From NCBI GenBank assembly GCA_948474755.1, contig CAOLHI010001285.1:310001-374000 (forward strand): DNA of 64,000 bases, written 5' to 3'. The notes beneath the pieces are model-generated. The model was not told where the DNA came from, made no database searches, and saw only the letters and a list, made by a program, of their open reading frames with translations. Shown here piece by piece: positions 25,201 to 37,200 of the stretch. Position 1 is the first letter of the stretch. Each line of letters begins with the position of its first letter. Source of the DNA: Ctenosaura bakeri (taxonomy: Eukaryota; Chordata; Lepidosauria; Squamata; Iguanidae). The position numbers and the translations under genes were made by a program.

Positions 25201-28200
25201 TATTTCATACGAAGAACTAGAAGTCATTGCTCCTCCTGAAGAGCCTGCACCTCCTATTGTGCCTAAAAAACCAAAGCCTACAGCTGCACCTAAGAAACCA
25301 GAACCTGCAGCTGCACCCAAAAAACCAGAACCCATTGCAGTGCCTAAAAAGCCTAAACTTGCTGCTGTGCCTAAAAAACCAGAACCTCCAGCAGTGCCTA
25401 AGAAACCAGAACCTATTTTCAAAAAACCAGAACGTCCACCAGTGGAAGAATTGGAGCATGAAGAAGAACGAGAAGTACAGACTTTTATTGGATACAGAGA
25501 ACGAAAACACGTGTCTGTTCACCAAGAGGTTGAGGCCATCACTGCATTTGAAGAACCTGAGCGTGTTTCAGCTTTTGAATTAACAGAGCCTGAAGAATAT
25601 ATTGCTGAGGAACGAGAGGCTCTTATTTCATATGAAGAACCAGAACCTGTCGCTGCTCCTAAGGAGCCAGAAGTCATTGCTGCTCCTGAAGAACCTAAAC
25701 CTGCTATTGTACCTAAAAAGCCAAAGCCTGTAGCTGTACCTAAGAAACCAGAACCTGCTGCTGTTCCTAAAAAACCAGAGCCTAAAAAGCCAGAACCTCC
25801 TGCAGAGCCTAAAAAACCAGAACCCATTGCAGTGCCTAAAAAGCCTAAACTTGTTCCTGTAGCTAAAAAACCAGAACCTAAGAAACCAGAACCTTGGTTT
25901 AAGAAACCAGAACGCCCCCCAGCTGAAGAGCTGGAACCTGAAGAAGAACGAGAGGTACAGACTTTTATTGGCTACCGAGAGCGACAGCATGTGTCTGTTC
26001 ATCAAGATGTAGAGGCCATAACTGCATTTGAAGAACCTGAGCGTGCTTCAGCTTTTGAATTAACAGAGCCTGAAGAATATATTGCTGAGGAACGAGAGGC
26101 TCTTTTTCCACCTGAAGAGCCTGAACCTATTCTACGAGAACCAGAAGTCACTGCTGCCCCTGAAGAACCTATTGCAGCTCCTAAAAAACCAGAAGCTGTT
26201 CCAGCAAAAGGTACATGGCCTGTTCTTTTCTTCAAGAAAGAATATTTCTTTAGTATTCTTATAGCTACTCTTGAGTAATTTTTTTAAAAATGGTCTTGTA
26301 TATAAAGTTGTGATGTATGTATGCTTGCTGTATGTGAAGTTAGTGTGTGTATGCATGCGTGTGTTAGAGAAAGAGAGAGAGAGAGAGAGACAATGACAAA
26401 GAGAGAGAGAGAGAGAGAGAGAAATAGGACAATCATGTTCTTTCTGCTTCTGCAAAATATTTTGTGTCTACTTATAACTGTGTAGAATCTTTTATTAATC
26501 ACCCTACTTGGTAATCAAAAACATAAATGTATATATGAAAGCAGAATCAGGAAGAATTTGAATTACTCATTTGAAGTTGTATCACTTCATGTCTGATACA
26601 CCTGCAGCTTTATGTATTCTTTTCTTGCCTTTTAACAAATGAACTAATATCTTTAAAGTGCCTGAGGTACCCAAGAAAGCTGTTCCAGAAAAGAAAGTAC
26701 CAGCTCCCGTGCCTAAAAAAGTCAAACCACCACCACCACCTAAAGGTACATGTCCACCCTGATATACACACCTAAAGAAGATAATTTCTTTGTCTTGAAA
26801 AAAAAATATCTTTAAAAACCTCTCTTCTATATTAACTTTCTACAGTTCTATCTTGAGAGAAATCTGAACTGTTCATTTTGTAATATATAGAGTATATACA
26901 TATTGTACAAGTGTGTGCAATGACTATGTCTTTGTCTGTAGCGCTAGTCTTGTTTTTGGCATGTCTTTGATGATCTCTTCCTTTTCTTGACATTTGATAT
27001 CTTTTGCTTCAATAATTCTCAAATTAAAACTGAAATATTATCTTTAAAGTGCCTGAAGAGCCCAAGAAAGTTGTTCCAGAAAAGAAAATACCTGCTGTTA
27101 CACTTAAAAAACCAGAACCTCCACCCACCAAAGGTACTTGTCGTCTATTTGAGCAGTTTTTAAAACAGACTTTCTCTGTGTTGATTCTCTTGTTGGATTT
27201 GCAAGTTATACTGATGTGTGTAAAATGTATGCTGGCCATAACTTGGTGGGGAACAAGAAAAACAGATTTGTGTTCAAACACTATCTTTGGCATCATAATT
27301 TGCATTTTTAATGTTTTATGTACACCACTATTAATATCCATGAAAATAAAGTGAATTAAAATTTCTTAAAGTGCCTGAGGTGCCTAAGAAACCTGTTCCA
27401 GAAGAAAAAGTACCTCTTGCTGTGCCAAAAGAGCCGGAAGTCCTGCCACCTAAAGGTACATCTATCATGGTGTCTTTCTTCTTCAATTCTTTCTATTTCG
27501 TTTGGTCTGACATTTTATGTGGTCTTATTTGTAGACATATAATAAATGTTTGACAGTGTACGCAGTGGTTAACGAAGTATGTCTGTTTGCAGAATTGGCT
27601 AATAGCTGAAACATTTATGTTAAACAGCTTTCAAGCCTTGGTTTTTATGGTTACAAATAATTTTAAATCTGTGGAGAAACAGAAAACTTTGGAAAGATTG
27701 AACTTCAATTAACATTTCCTTTGTAAAAATGAACATTTCTCAGTATGAAATATACTCAGATTTCTTTGAAAAAGAAGATTTCCTCACACTTTTACATCAC
27801 AAATCATTGTCTCTGTGGCTTCATCAGTTCTTTTAAGACATGTGGGTGTGTAATCCAGATCATATTAAGTAGTAATAAGTCCCACGACATCCAGCAGAAG
27901 GAAATGTTTGCATATACTATTGGCCTTCCACATTTTCAGTTTTCACTTTCATGGATTTGATTATTTGCAAGTTTCTCCAACCTCTGCTCCCCACCTCAAG
28001 TGTTTACTTTCTCGATGAACCTTCCCTCTTGGTTAATCCTATCAGGCTGTGCAGCCATTTAAAAACCCGCTTCTGATCTTCCTCCTCCTTCTCCTCTTCT
28101 GCCAGCTACAGCCTGGCCAGCTAAGGACAGCTCGCAGCCTGATTTCTCAGCACCACAAACCTAGTGCCGCCACCATGCTTAAGGAAGGATATGGGTAAGA

Positions 28201-31200
28201 GAGAGGAAGAAAAGGGCCATCATGTTGACCCACTCCCTTTCCCTCTCCTTTTCCTGACTTAGGCCATTTCCACACTACAGTGTTAAACTGCTGCTATTCC
28301 ACTTTCAATGCCCTGTGGAATTCTGGGGTTTGTAGTTTACTGAGACCAAAGAGCTCTTTTACTGAGAATTCGAATTGCCCTTCCCTAAACTACAAACTCC
28401 AGAATTCCATAGGAGGTTGTTAGTGGAATAGCAGCACTTTAACACTGTAGTGCAGAAATGGCCTGGACCCTAGGAGTCCCTTTGTCCCAACATGCTTCAA
28501 CCCCCTTCCCACAGACACACACACACATGTTGGTATTTGTAATTTTTACACTTTTGTGACTGTCCTGCCCTCCAACCCTAATGAATGCAGAGGGCCAATT
28601 GTACACAGAACACAATATAAAGGCATACTTGTAGTCAAACATGCAATTCTTGCCCAAACTAGTCTCCAACACCATGGCCTATAGAGATGAAATATCTACA
28701 GTGTAACATTGGTGTGTTTGTTTGTATCGTGTGTAAAATGTCCCAGCTGTTATATGTAAACATGTCTGCAGTTCTTCTTGCCATCCAGTCTTCTAAATGG
28801 CAATCTTATGCTAGTTATCAATATTCTTTAAAGAGCCAGAAGTTACAGAGGAAATTGTACCTGAAGAACCAATACCTGCTCCTATTCCAGAAAAAGAAGA
28901 GATAATTCCAGCAGAAGAAGGTATCTATATCAGAGTGAGGCTAAAGCATACTGGTTTCTTTTGTGTCATTCTTCTCCATCTTGCCATGTAGGAATTATTT
29001 GTATTTGTTGAAAGTATGTATGTTTATGTACATGTGTTGTCTTCCTTGTGTTTGTATCCTCTTAATTTGTGTTGGACATTCACATTATCCTTGGTCCTGA
29101 AAAACTCATGTATTAACCCTTCCCATTTCAGTGATTTGAAGGTTTGCTAAGAACTCATTTAAAACTGTTCTTAAATTCGGTACCTCAGATATTATCATCT
29201 GAATTATTTATTGTTGCCTTGGCATTACTGGGAGTTTTACTAGTGGAGTCTATTGAAGCACAGGTTTATTTTTTGGTACATTAGATATTTTCCTCTGAGG
29301 GTATTAATATTATTTCATTTGCACTGAATCTACCACCCTATCATTTAAAGAGCCAGAACCAGAAAAGAAGATACCTGAAAAACCCAAACCCCGTGTACCT
29401 TTCCCACCAAAAGAGGAAGTTAAGGAGCAAAAGGTTCAGCTTAAAGGTATCAGCAGCAAACCTAAACAGTACCTAACAGCAATACTAAGTCCCCGTTACA
29501 TGACTAATGAATATTGACTCATAATAGCATTCCTGGGAGTGTGATCTTTCGGCTGCCATCCTATGCCCACTTGCATTGGAATAAGTCCTGGTGAACTCAA
29601 TGGGACTTACTTCTGAGTAGGCGTGCATAGGATTGCGCTGTTAATATATTAATATTAGTCTAACTGAATGCTGTTTGAATGGGTTTTGGTTTAATGTTCC
29701 TACTTAACTATTAGTTAATCTGTGGAAAATATCCAACAATGCCTTTCTTCTGTAGATTTAATCCAAAAAAGCAAGAGAGAGAGAGAGTGTGTATATAACT
29801 GTCCTACTATTTTCCTTTTCTATTTTTTTATTTTTTTTATGGATATTTCTCTCAAATTATATTTTGGGTTCCCAATCCAGAGAGCTTTATATTATGTGCA
29901 TTCTGGCGTTTATGCTTGCACAATAGTACTTCATGTGGTAGAGCAACCATAATGAAACATCAAACAGTGTTTTTGAAATTGTCCCAAGTTTCAAAAGCCA
30001 TTTATCACATGGCATATCTGATGTTTTACCCTTTGACATTCACAAAACCAAAGCCTACTGTGTGCGTGAAATAATTTTGCTGGTTCTCTGAACTGTACCC
30101 AAAGTTCCTTTGAAAGAGCATATGTAAAACAAGGGAATAATACAATTGGCATTTAACATCACATTGAGAGAAAATAGAGATCAAGAGCTTATAGAAGTAA
30201 GAAAGACAATATATCATTTTCTAATGAAAATCAACAGCAGATTATCAAAACAAACAAATGCATGTAGTGTTAATTTCATTTTTATCAAATATTTTGAAAT
30301 TCATAACTCGATATCTTCAAGTTTTGAGATGCAATCGTCTTATCTCATAGGACATCACAAAAAAGATAAAATTTAGTTCAGTCCTTGAAAGCATGGCTTC
30401 TAAGACCCAGACCTCTAAGAATAACATGTGACATTTTAATATGTCATACTTTCCTCACATCCCAAACATAGAACACAGCATAGTAAGCAGGTGTTCTGTT
30501 CTACTAAATAGAACACACAGTATAGCATCTGAACTCTTTTCCTGCCATTTCTTGCTTGTTGTTTTCTAGTGAGCTGTAAATACAAATCCACCACCATTAC
30601 CCTTAGATTCCAAAAGAGATTCCCTTTGAAGCAAATTGGGAATGTTGAGCCTACAAATGATACCAAAGTTTCGACAAAAATTCAAAGTTGTCATGCCAGC
30701 TAAGCCTGTAGTCCCCAATGGAAACAAATTATCATATGACTGAGTAATTTAAAGTCTCCAGAGTTTTATGCAACCCTCAAAAAACCCGTTCTCCTTGCTA
30801 TTTTCCACTACATGATGTTTCACCTCCAGACCCATGTGTCTTGTTTTTGTCTTTATAGACAACACTTTTAGATGTTTATCACAGTGTAGTCAATTTCATT
30901 CCATGTGTGATTTGACCGTGCTGTTCTATGTTAGAATCATTTAACTTTGTTTTTCATTTAAGCATGCTTTCATTTCAGACTGAACAGTCAAAGTTCTTAA
31001 GCATGACACTAAAGGTGTGATGAAGAAAAAAATATACAGTACATAAAAATATAGAATGCAGAAATTAGTTTGTTTTTTTAAATAAAAATAATTGTTAATA
31101 AAAGAGAAATCTCTTGTGTCAGGGTGGGGAGTGGGGAAGTATTTGAGAAACAGAGGACCTGAAAGTAAGAAAACAGCTGATTTATCTCTGTCTGCTGTGG

Positions 31201-34200
31201 TTCAAATGGAAATGTAAGGTATATGTCTTTCGTATATGTCCCTCATGAGAATTTTTTCAGAAGCAATGTTTGTCATTATTGTTTGAGAATGAATCTTTGA
31301 TGCTTATCCAAAGCAGTCAGTGTCAATGGTGCATGATATAAATCGCTTTAGGATGACTCTGATGACTAGTGGGCTTACTGTGAAATTAATATCATTTTAA
31401 GCGCCTGGACTGAAACCACGAAGACAGCTTCCTGAACCTACCCCACCTCCAGCCTTTGAAGAAGTTGTTCTGAAAAAAGGTATTGTCATTTGCCAATCTA
31501 ACTTTACCAAAAAAACCCAGAGGAATCCAGCAACATTATGTTCTAAAGTAACAACTATTCTAACAAGATCAGTAAATCAGATTGCAACCAGCCAAACCAG
31601 CTTATTTGTACACTTCCCTATATGACAGCTCTTGAGAAGCCCACAGACAGTTGTATCAAGCTGGTAACTCATTTGTTGGTTGAAAGAAAAGCTAACTCGA
31701 GTTTTATTGCCTCTAAATACAAAAATACAGAAGAAATAATTGAAGATACTGAAAATTTCTGGAAGCTCTGATCACCACTTTTTCCCAACATAGAAGAAAC
31801 CAGTGTTGCCCTTGTCCCAGTATATATAGTAAAATATGGTTTAATTTTGGCCCCCTTCAAAAGGAATTTCTTCATGGAAACTGTTTACAGCCAATTGAAT
31901 GATGCATGGTCATCAGTTCATCAAACTGAGAAGAGGGGAGAACTGCTCTCTATATGCAAAGTCTGGCAACTATTGTGACCATCACTATAAAATCAAGTCT
32001 TTTTACACATGAAATGAATAAAATGGATACTTTAGATTTCTTCTGTTCAGCTGCATATTTTAAATAGCAGATCCTTACAAATAAAATTCTGGTATCAGTC
32101 AATTGGGTTTTTCTTGAAAGAAAATTCTTTCTCTTTTAAAGTCCCAAGAGCAGTTAAGAAGCCTGAGGAAGAAGAAGCTAAACCAGAGAAAGAACCTAAA
32201 GTTGAACCCAAGCCTGTCATTGAAAAGATTAAGAAGCCTGAAGGTACAAGTGAAAATCAGACAGTTTTGATTTTAGTCAGCAAGAGACTCTACCTAAATC
32301 CCTATTTTCATAAATACTTCCTGCATGTCAGCACCTCAGCCATGAATTTTTAATGACTCAGTAGATCTATGGGAGATAAGACATATCTCAAATATTTGGA
32401 ATATTTTAAATTTGGGAGCCACCATCCATAGTGTCACAATTTTACCCCTAATCTCCCCTCAACATATTCCATATCCTTTGCTTCTCCACCTCTACTTTGT
32501 GTGAAAGAAACCATGTAGAAGTCTGCATTTAATTTATATTCTGGAAGTGCCCATCTCATTTTGTCTTTCTTATTTATCTTGTATTACAACAGATGTGTGC
32601 TGTCTGCTCATCTTTGCCACATTAGTAATATTTGCAAATTTTGTTTAATTTTTTAAAAAATGTGCTAGCTGAATATTTCTTGCTGCAGTCAGTCTATTAA
32701 TGTATCAGGGAAGCCAGATTATTTAAATCCTGTTTCCAAATAAATTGAATATTTTTTTAAAGTGCCAGAGATTCCAAAGAAGAAAATTGAGATCCCACCT
32801 GTGAAGAAAAAGGAGGAAAAAGAGAAACCTGTACCTGAACCAGCCAAAGGTACATGGATATGGTGCTCTTTTCTTCCTGCTACAACTAAAAGTGCATTTG
32901 ACCATGAATGCTGCAAGCTAGACTAATCTTTCATATGGCCAGCCAAAAAGCTACCATCTTCTGCTCTTCTAACTCTTCATTCTTCCATCCATATCTATTG
33001 ATTCCTTCTTCTTTTTTCAACTCTTATTTGGCAAGTCAGGTGTGCTTTCCTGTTAGTAAATTAAAATAAAAATGTTCCTGTCTTCTCTTAACTGTGGCAT
33101 CTGTCTCACTGACAGTTTTTGCATGTCCTGGTGAATTTGCAGTGTTCTTTCTTAATGTTTCTTTTATCTTACCCATTCTTTTGTATTTAAAGTTCCAGAA
33201 CCTAAACCAGCAGCAATTCCTGAGCCAAAGCCTGCTGTAGGTAAGTCATTTTAAACCTACGATCACACAATGTTTCTTCAGTCAAATAATTGTGATATTA
33301 GTATAAAGTCAGAATATCTTCAGGTAAAGACTGTTTTATTCAAAAAGGCCTCTGTTATGTACTAGATTTTAACTGAATGGATAGTTTAATTTTGGGTAGT
33401 TTTTAAAAACAGGCCCAGTTTTAATTGTATTTTAACTTGTTTTCATGTTTTAATTGTGCCAGATGTTTTTCTTTAGTTCTTGTTTTCAGCTGTCATATAT
33501 GCTTTTGCTTTTCTTTTCTTTTTTTGGCCAGAAAGATACAGTATAAAGTACATAAATAAGTAAAATCCAATGTCTCTTTAACTTCTGGACACCTCTATGA
33601 GTGTATGTGCTGGTATAACTCTCAGTTAATCAAAATGAAAGTTTGTTAGTTGGACAAATATTCCAGTTACTCTCACATCCTAATTCAATGAAAAGTCAAG
33701 ACCAGGGAAACTCTGAATATTTCATAGTTCAAAGGGATACTAAAAGGATGCACAATGGCATTTAAAATGTAGTCCTAAGCATGCTTTCAGAGGTAAATTG
33801 AATGTCCTACTCCATTCATGCTTATTCCCTGCTGCTAAGAAGTAAAAGTTACTTTTTTTATCATTGAATAGATTTTTAAAAAAAACATTTAATTCTTTCC
33901 ACAGCCTTAAAATCTCCCAAACCTGCTCCAGAACCAACACCCGAAGCTGCTCCTGTGACCGCTCCAGTGGTAGGAAAGAAAGCCGGTAAGTGAATATTGC
34001 CTTTGGTAATACATGTGCTTTGGTACAAGTCATCACATAAAAATAATCAGAGCTAAAACAATGAGAATGCCCAGATTGTCTTTCTGCCACAGATATTGGC
34101 CATTTCTGCACTAGACTGTTATAGTGCTATTATAGTGCTATCAAAGGCCCCTCCCTAAACAGCAAACCCCAGGATTCCATAGGATATTGAAAGTGGAATA

Positions 34201-37200
34201 ATAGCACTATAACAGTCTAGTGTGGAAACATTCAATGACAACACAATGCAGCAACTCAGCCCATTTGCTGTACTATGTGTATAATGCCGGAACAGTCTCT
34301 GCCCCACCTCTGTGGCCCTGAGTTTGCAAGACTTCAGCAGGTCAGCTGATTGCCCCAGGCTCTTGGAGGTTTCTCATGGATTAGCTGAAATCGACTTGAT
34401 GGCTAACAGCAAAAACAACGTCTGAAGAGAATGAGTTAAAGGGCATTCTAGTCTGAAATTGTTTGTTATTTGTGTATTTTTTTAAAATTTATTTATATTG
34501 CCTTTCCCCCAGTATGGAACCCGAAATGGTTCACAATAAATTCATAGTTCTGTGGTTCTCTGGGCTGGGGATAAAACGAATCTTTGAAAATTTTCTGATT
34601 TTCACTGAGAAGCATGTTAAGACACCCACTGAAAATATAATCAACCACTGCAAACTTTCTTGCATTTCAGGATGTGTTTGTGAACATATTGCAAAGGAGG
34701 GGTTGCACAAAACCCAGGGATGTGCAAAGCACGCATAACCACTTTTTAGGGGAAAAAATGTTTTGCAGAAAATAAAATATTCTTAATGGAAAAAAATTGG
34801 CAACAGCTTTGCAAAGAAGTGGAAATGTGAAAAATAATTTTAAAGTGAACCCAAACTCTAGTAATCTCACCCAGGACTTCTGAAATTTTGGGATCTTAAC
34901 ATGTGAGAATAAAATAAATGAAGATTTGCATCTCTGGTTTATACTGACTTTTGGATTTCCCAAACTGTTTGTTCAGTATTCTCAGGCAAAAAGAGAATAT
35001 GATCACGAAACTTATATATGTATATCCATGTGCTTGCCTTTTCAAGGGCAACGCATACTGAAAGAAGCAACATTTTAAGCCAGGGTGAGCACTGTATGAG
35101 GCTCTCCAATGCCATTTTTTGCTGTTATTCAAGGCACCATTGAAATTTAGCAGCAAAGCACAGCCAGATTTCAGCAGTGATTGGGGTAATATAAAATAAG
35201 GGGTTTGTTTCCTATAAATACTATTAACAAAATAGCCTTTTGCTGCCTCCTTTCAAAACAAATAGAGGATGTGGGGGGAGTGGAAAAATGAAGTAGTTCT
35301 CTCCTGCTTTGAGGCCATAACTTCATTTTAAAATAAATGTATTTTAAATGTTATTTCAAATCTAATAATATTGTTGTCATTTTATGTCAGAGCCCAAGAC
35401 TACACCAGAGAAGGAACCTCCCAAGGGTAGAAGTCCTATTAAAGGTAAGAAAATATAACCATAAAACCAGCTCTCAACAGAGCTTTACTCCTCTAATAAT
35501 TTTAGTCAACATTCCCTGTTTTTGCGCTCTGAACTGTGCAAATTCTGAAGATCCAAAATGAATGTACTAGGTAAAGTCATGAACAAGGTTAGTGTGATTC
35601 CCCCCCACTACATTCCCCAGTGGGAAACATTTTCTTAATAGATTGTTCATTTTCTTTCAAAACAGATGTGTTTTGGAATCATTATTAAATGTGCAAATGG
35701 TATTTAAAAGGGATATTTAAAACCAGCACTGCTATTTTTACATGCTTCTGTTAAGAAGATCAGAGCTAGAATCTGGAACAGTAGCATCTATTTAAAAAAT
35801 CAGATAGAGGGGTTGGTAGTTTTTTAGAACATAGGTTTTGTAGGGGAATATATGTTTGGAATTTGGTGGTGGAATTAATAGATATTATAAGGTGTAAAAG
35901 AAGGGTGGAGGGTGAGAGGGTTAAGAATGTTGGGAAGGGTAGGGTAGGGACATAGATGTTTTGGAATTCTTTGTTGTTAAACTGTTAAAATGATATATAT
36001 TTTATGTACATGTATTATTTTTAAAAAAGTATATATGTTTAACCAAATAAATTGTAATTTAAAAAAATCAGTGTATGTAAGATTTCTAATTCTGAGCAAG
36101 AAGGATGAAATATTTTGTTCGTTATGAATAAATATCATATTGAAATGGAGAAAACAAGAAGGTACACATGAAGAGTTCCAGCCTTTTCCATGGCCTTTCA
36201 TCCATAGCTAGGCCAAGTAGCTCAAACACAATGCTTTCTCCCATAAATTCAGTGGACTGAGCAAGCCCTCTACATACCCCTGCCTTATGTTTCTTGATTT
36301 ATGCTGGGGCAGGATGAGTTGTATCTGTAGTGCTGGTTGGGAGTAGGGAAGAAAGGGGATAGTAGCCACGTGTAATTGGACAATAAACAGACACAACTTC
36401 TATCGACCACAATTTGTAGAGCTTGACAAGGCATAGGGCAAAATTCCAGTGACAGGGCAGCCTTGCTGGTATTAGATTCATGGTCTCAGCACACATTCTG
36501 CAGTCTGAGACAATAAAATACACCATTCCTACAACCTGGGTGTGTGCTAATCATGTCAGACCTTGAACTGAACAGGAAGTGCACAGCTCCAACCCCAAAT
36601 CCCTAATGGGGCTTCTGTCTATGTGGGCAACATAATGGTCCAATTGCTACTCCCTCCCTCCCCTGGAACAGATGTCTTTCAATACCTGACAAAGTTAGAG
36701 AGCAAGGAAACGGTAGAACACACTGTATGAGGAAGTCAATATGGGATGCATTATTGGAAGAGATGAACAGATTGTTGGGAACTCACATCTAGGACAGCAA
36801 TATTCAAAAGTCTATGGACCAATGCCAGTCCGCAAAGTATTGGTTGGCAGACTACACTGGCTTTTCAAGACTGAAAGAAACAATTGTAGTCAATAGGCAC
36901 AAATATGGGCCTGATATTTGACACACTGGGGAGAAAAAAACCCTCCCAGTCCTCCATATCATATAAATAGCTATAACTATACCATATATAGCTATGTCAT
37001 ATATAACCTAGGATCTTTCTAGAATGCGGTACCTCTAGGTGAGAGTGAAAGGAGAAGAAAAACAAATTGAAGTGATCTCAGTATATCAAAATTAAATTGT
37101 CATTTGGTGAAAACTGATCCAGTGAGCAGAAAGACTTGCTTGCCTTTTCTGCCTCATCTATACTTCAAGCTTCAACACTAGATAATTTCTGTCAAACTGT

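Noticed and set aside
28060..28260. CpG island or internal promoter
   Set aside because: GC rise is modest, few CpG, no promoter element or first exon seen.
1150..29446. Regularly spaced 75-87-base repeats as a CRISPR-like or satellite array
   Set aside because: They are translated PEVK exons with splice sites and constant phase; the spacers are introns of very unequal length.
30970..31030. AAAGTTCTTAAGC...CACTAAAGGTGTG as the missing PEVK-C exon
   Set aside because: Too short; translation has none of the expected Lys/Pro pattern.
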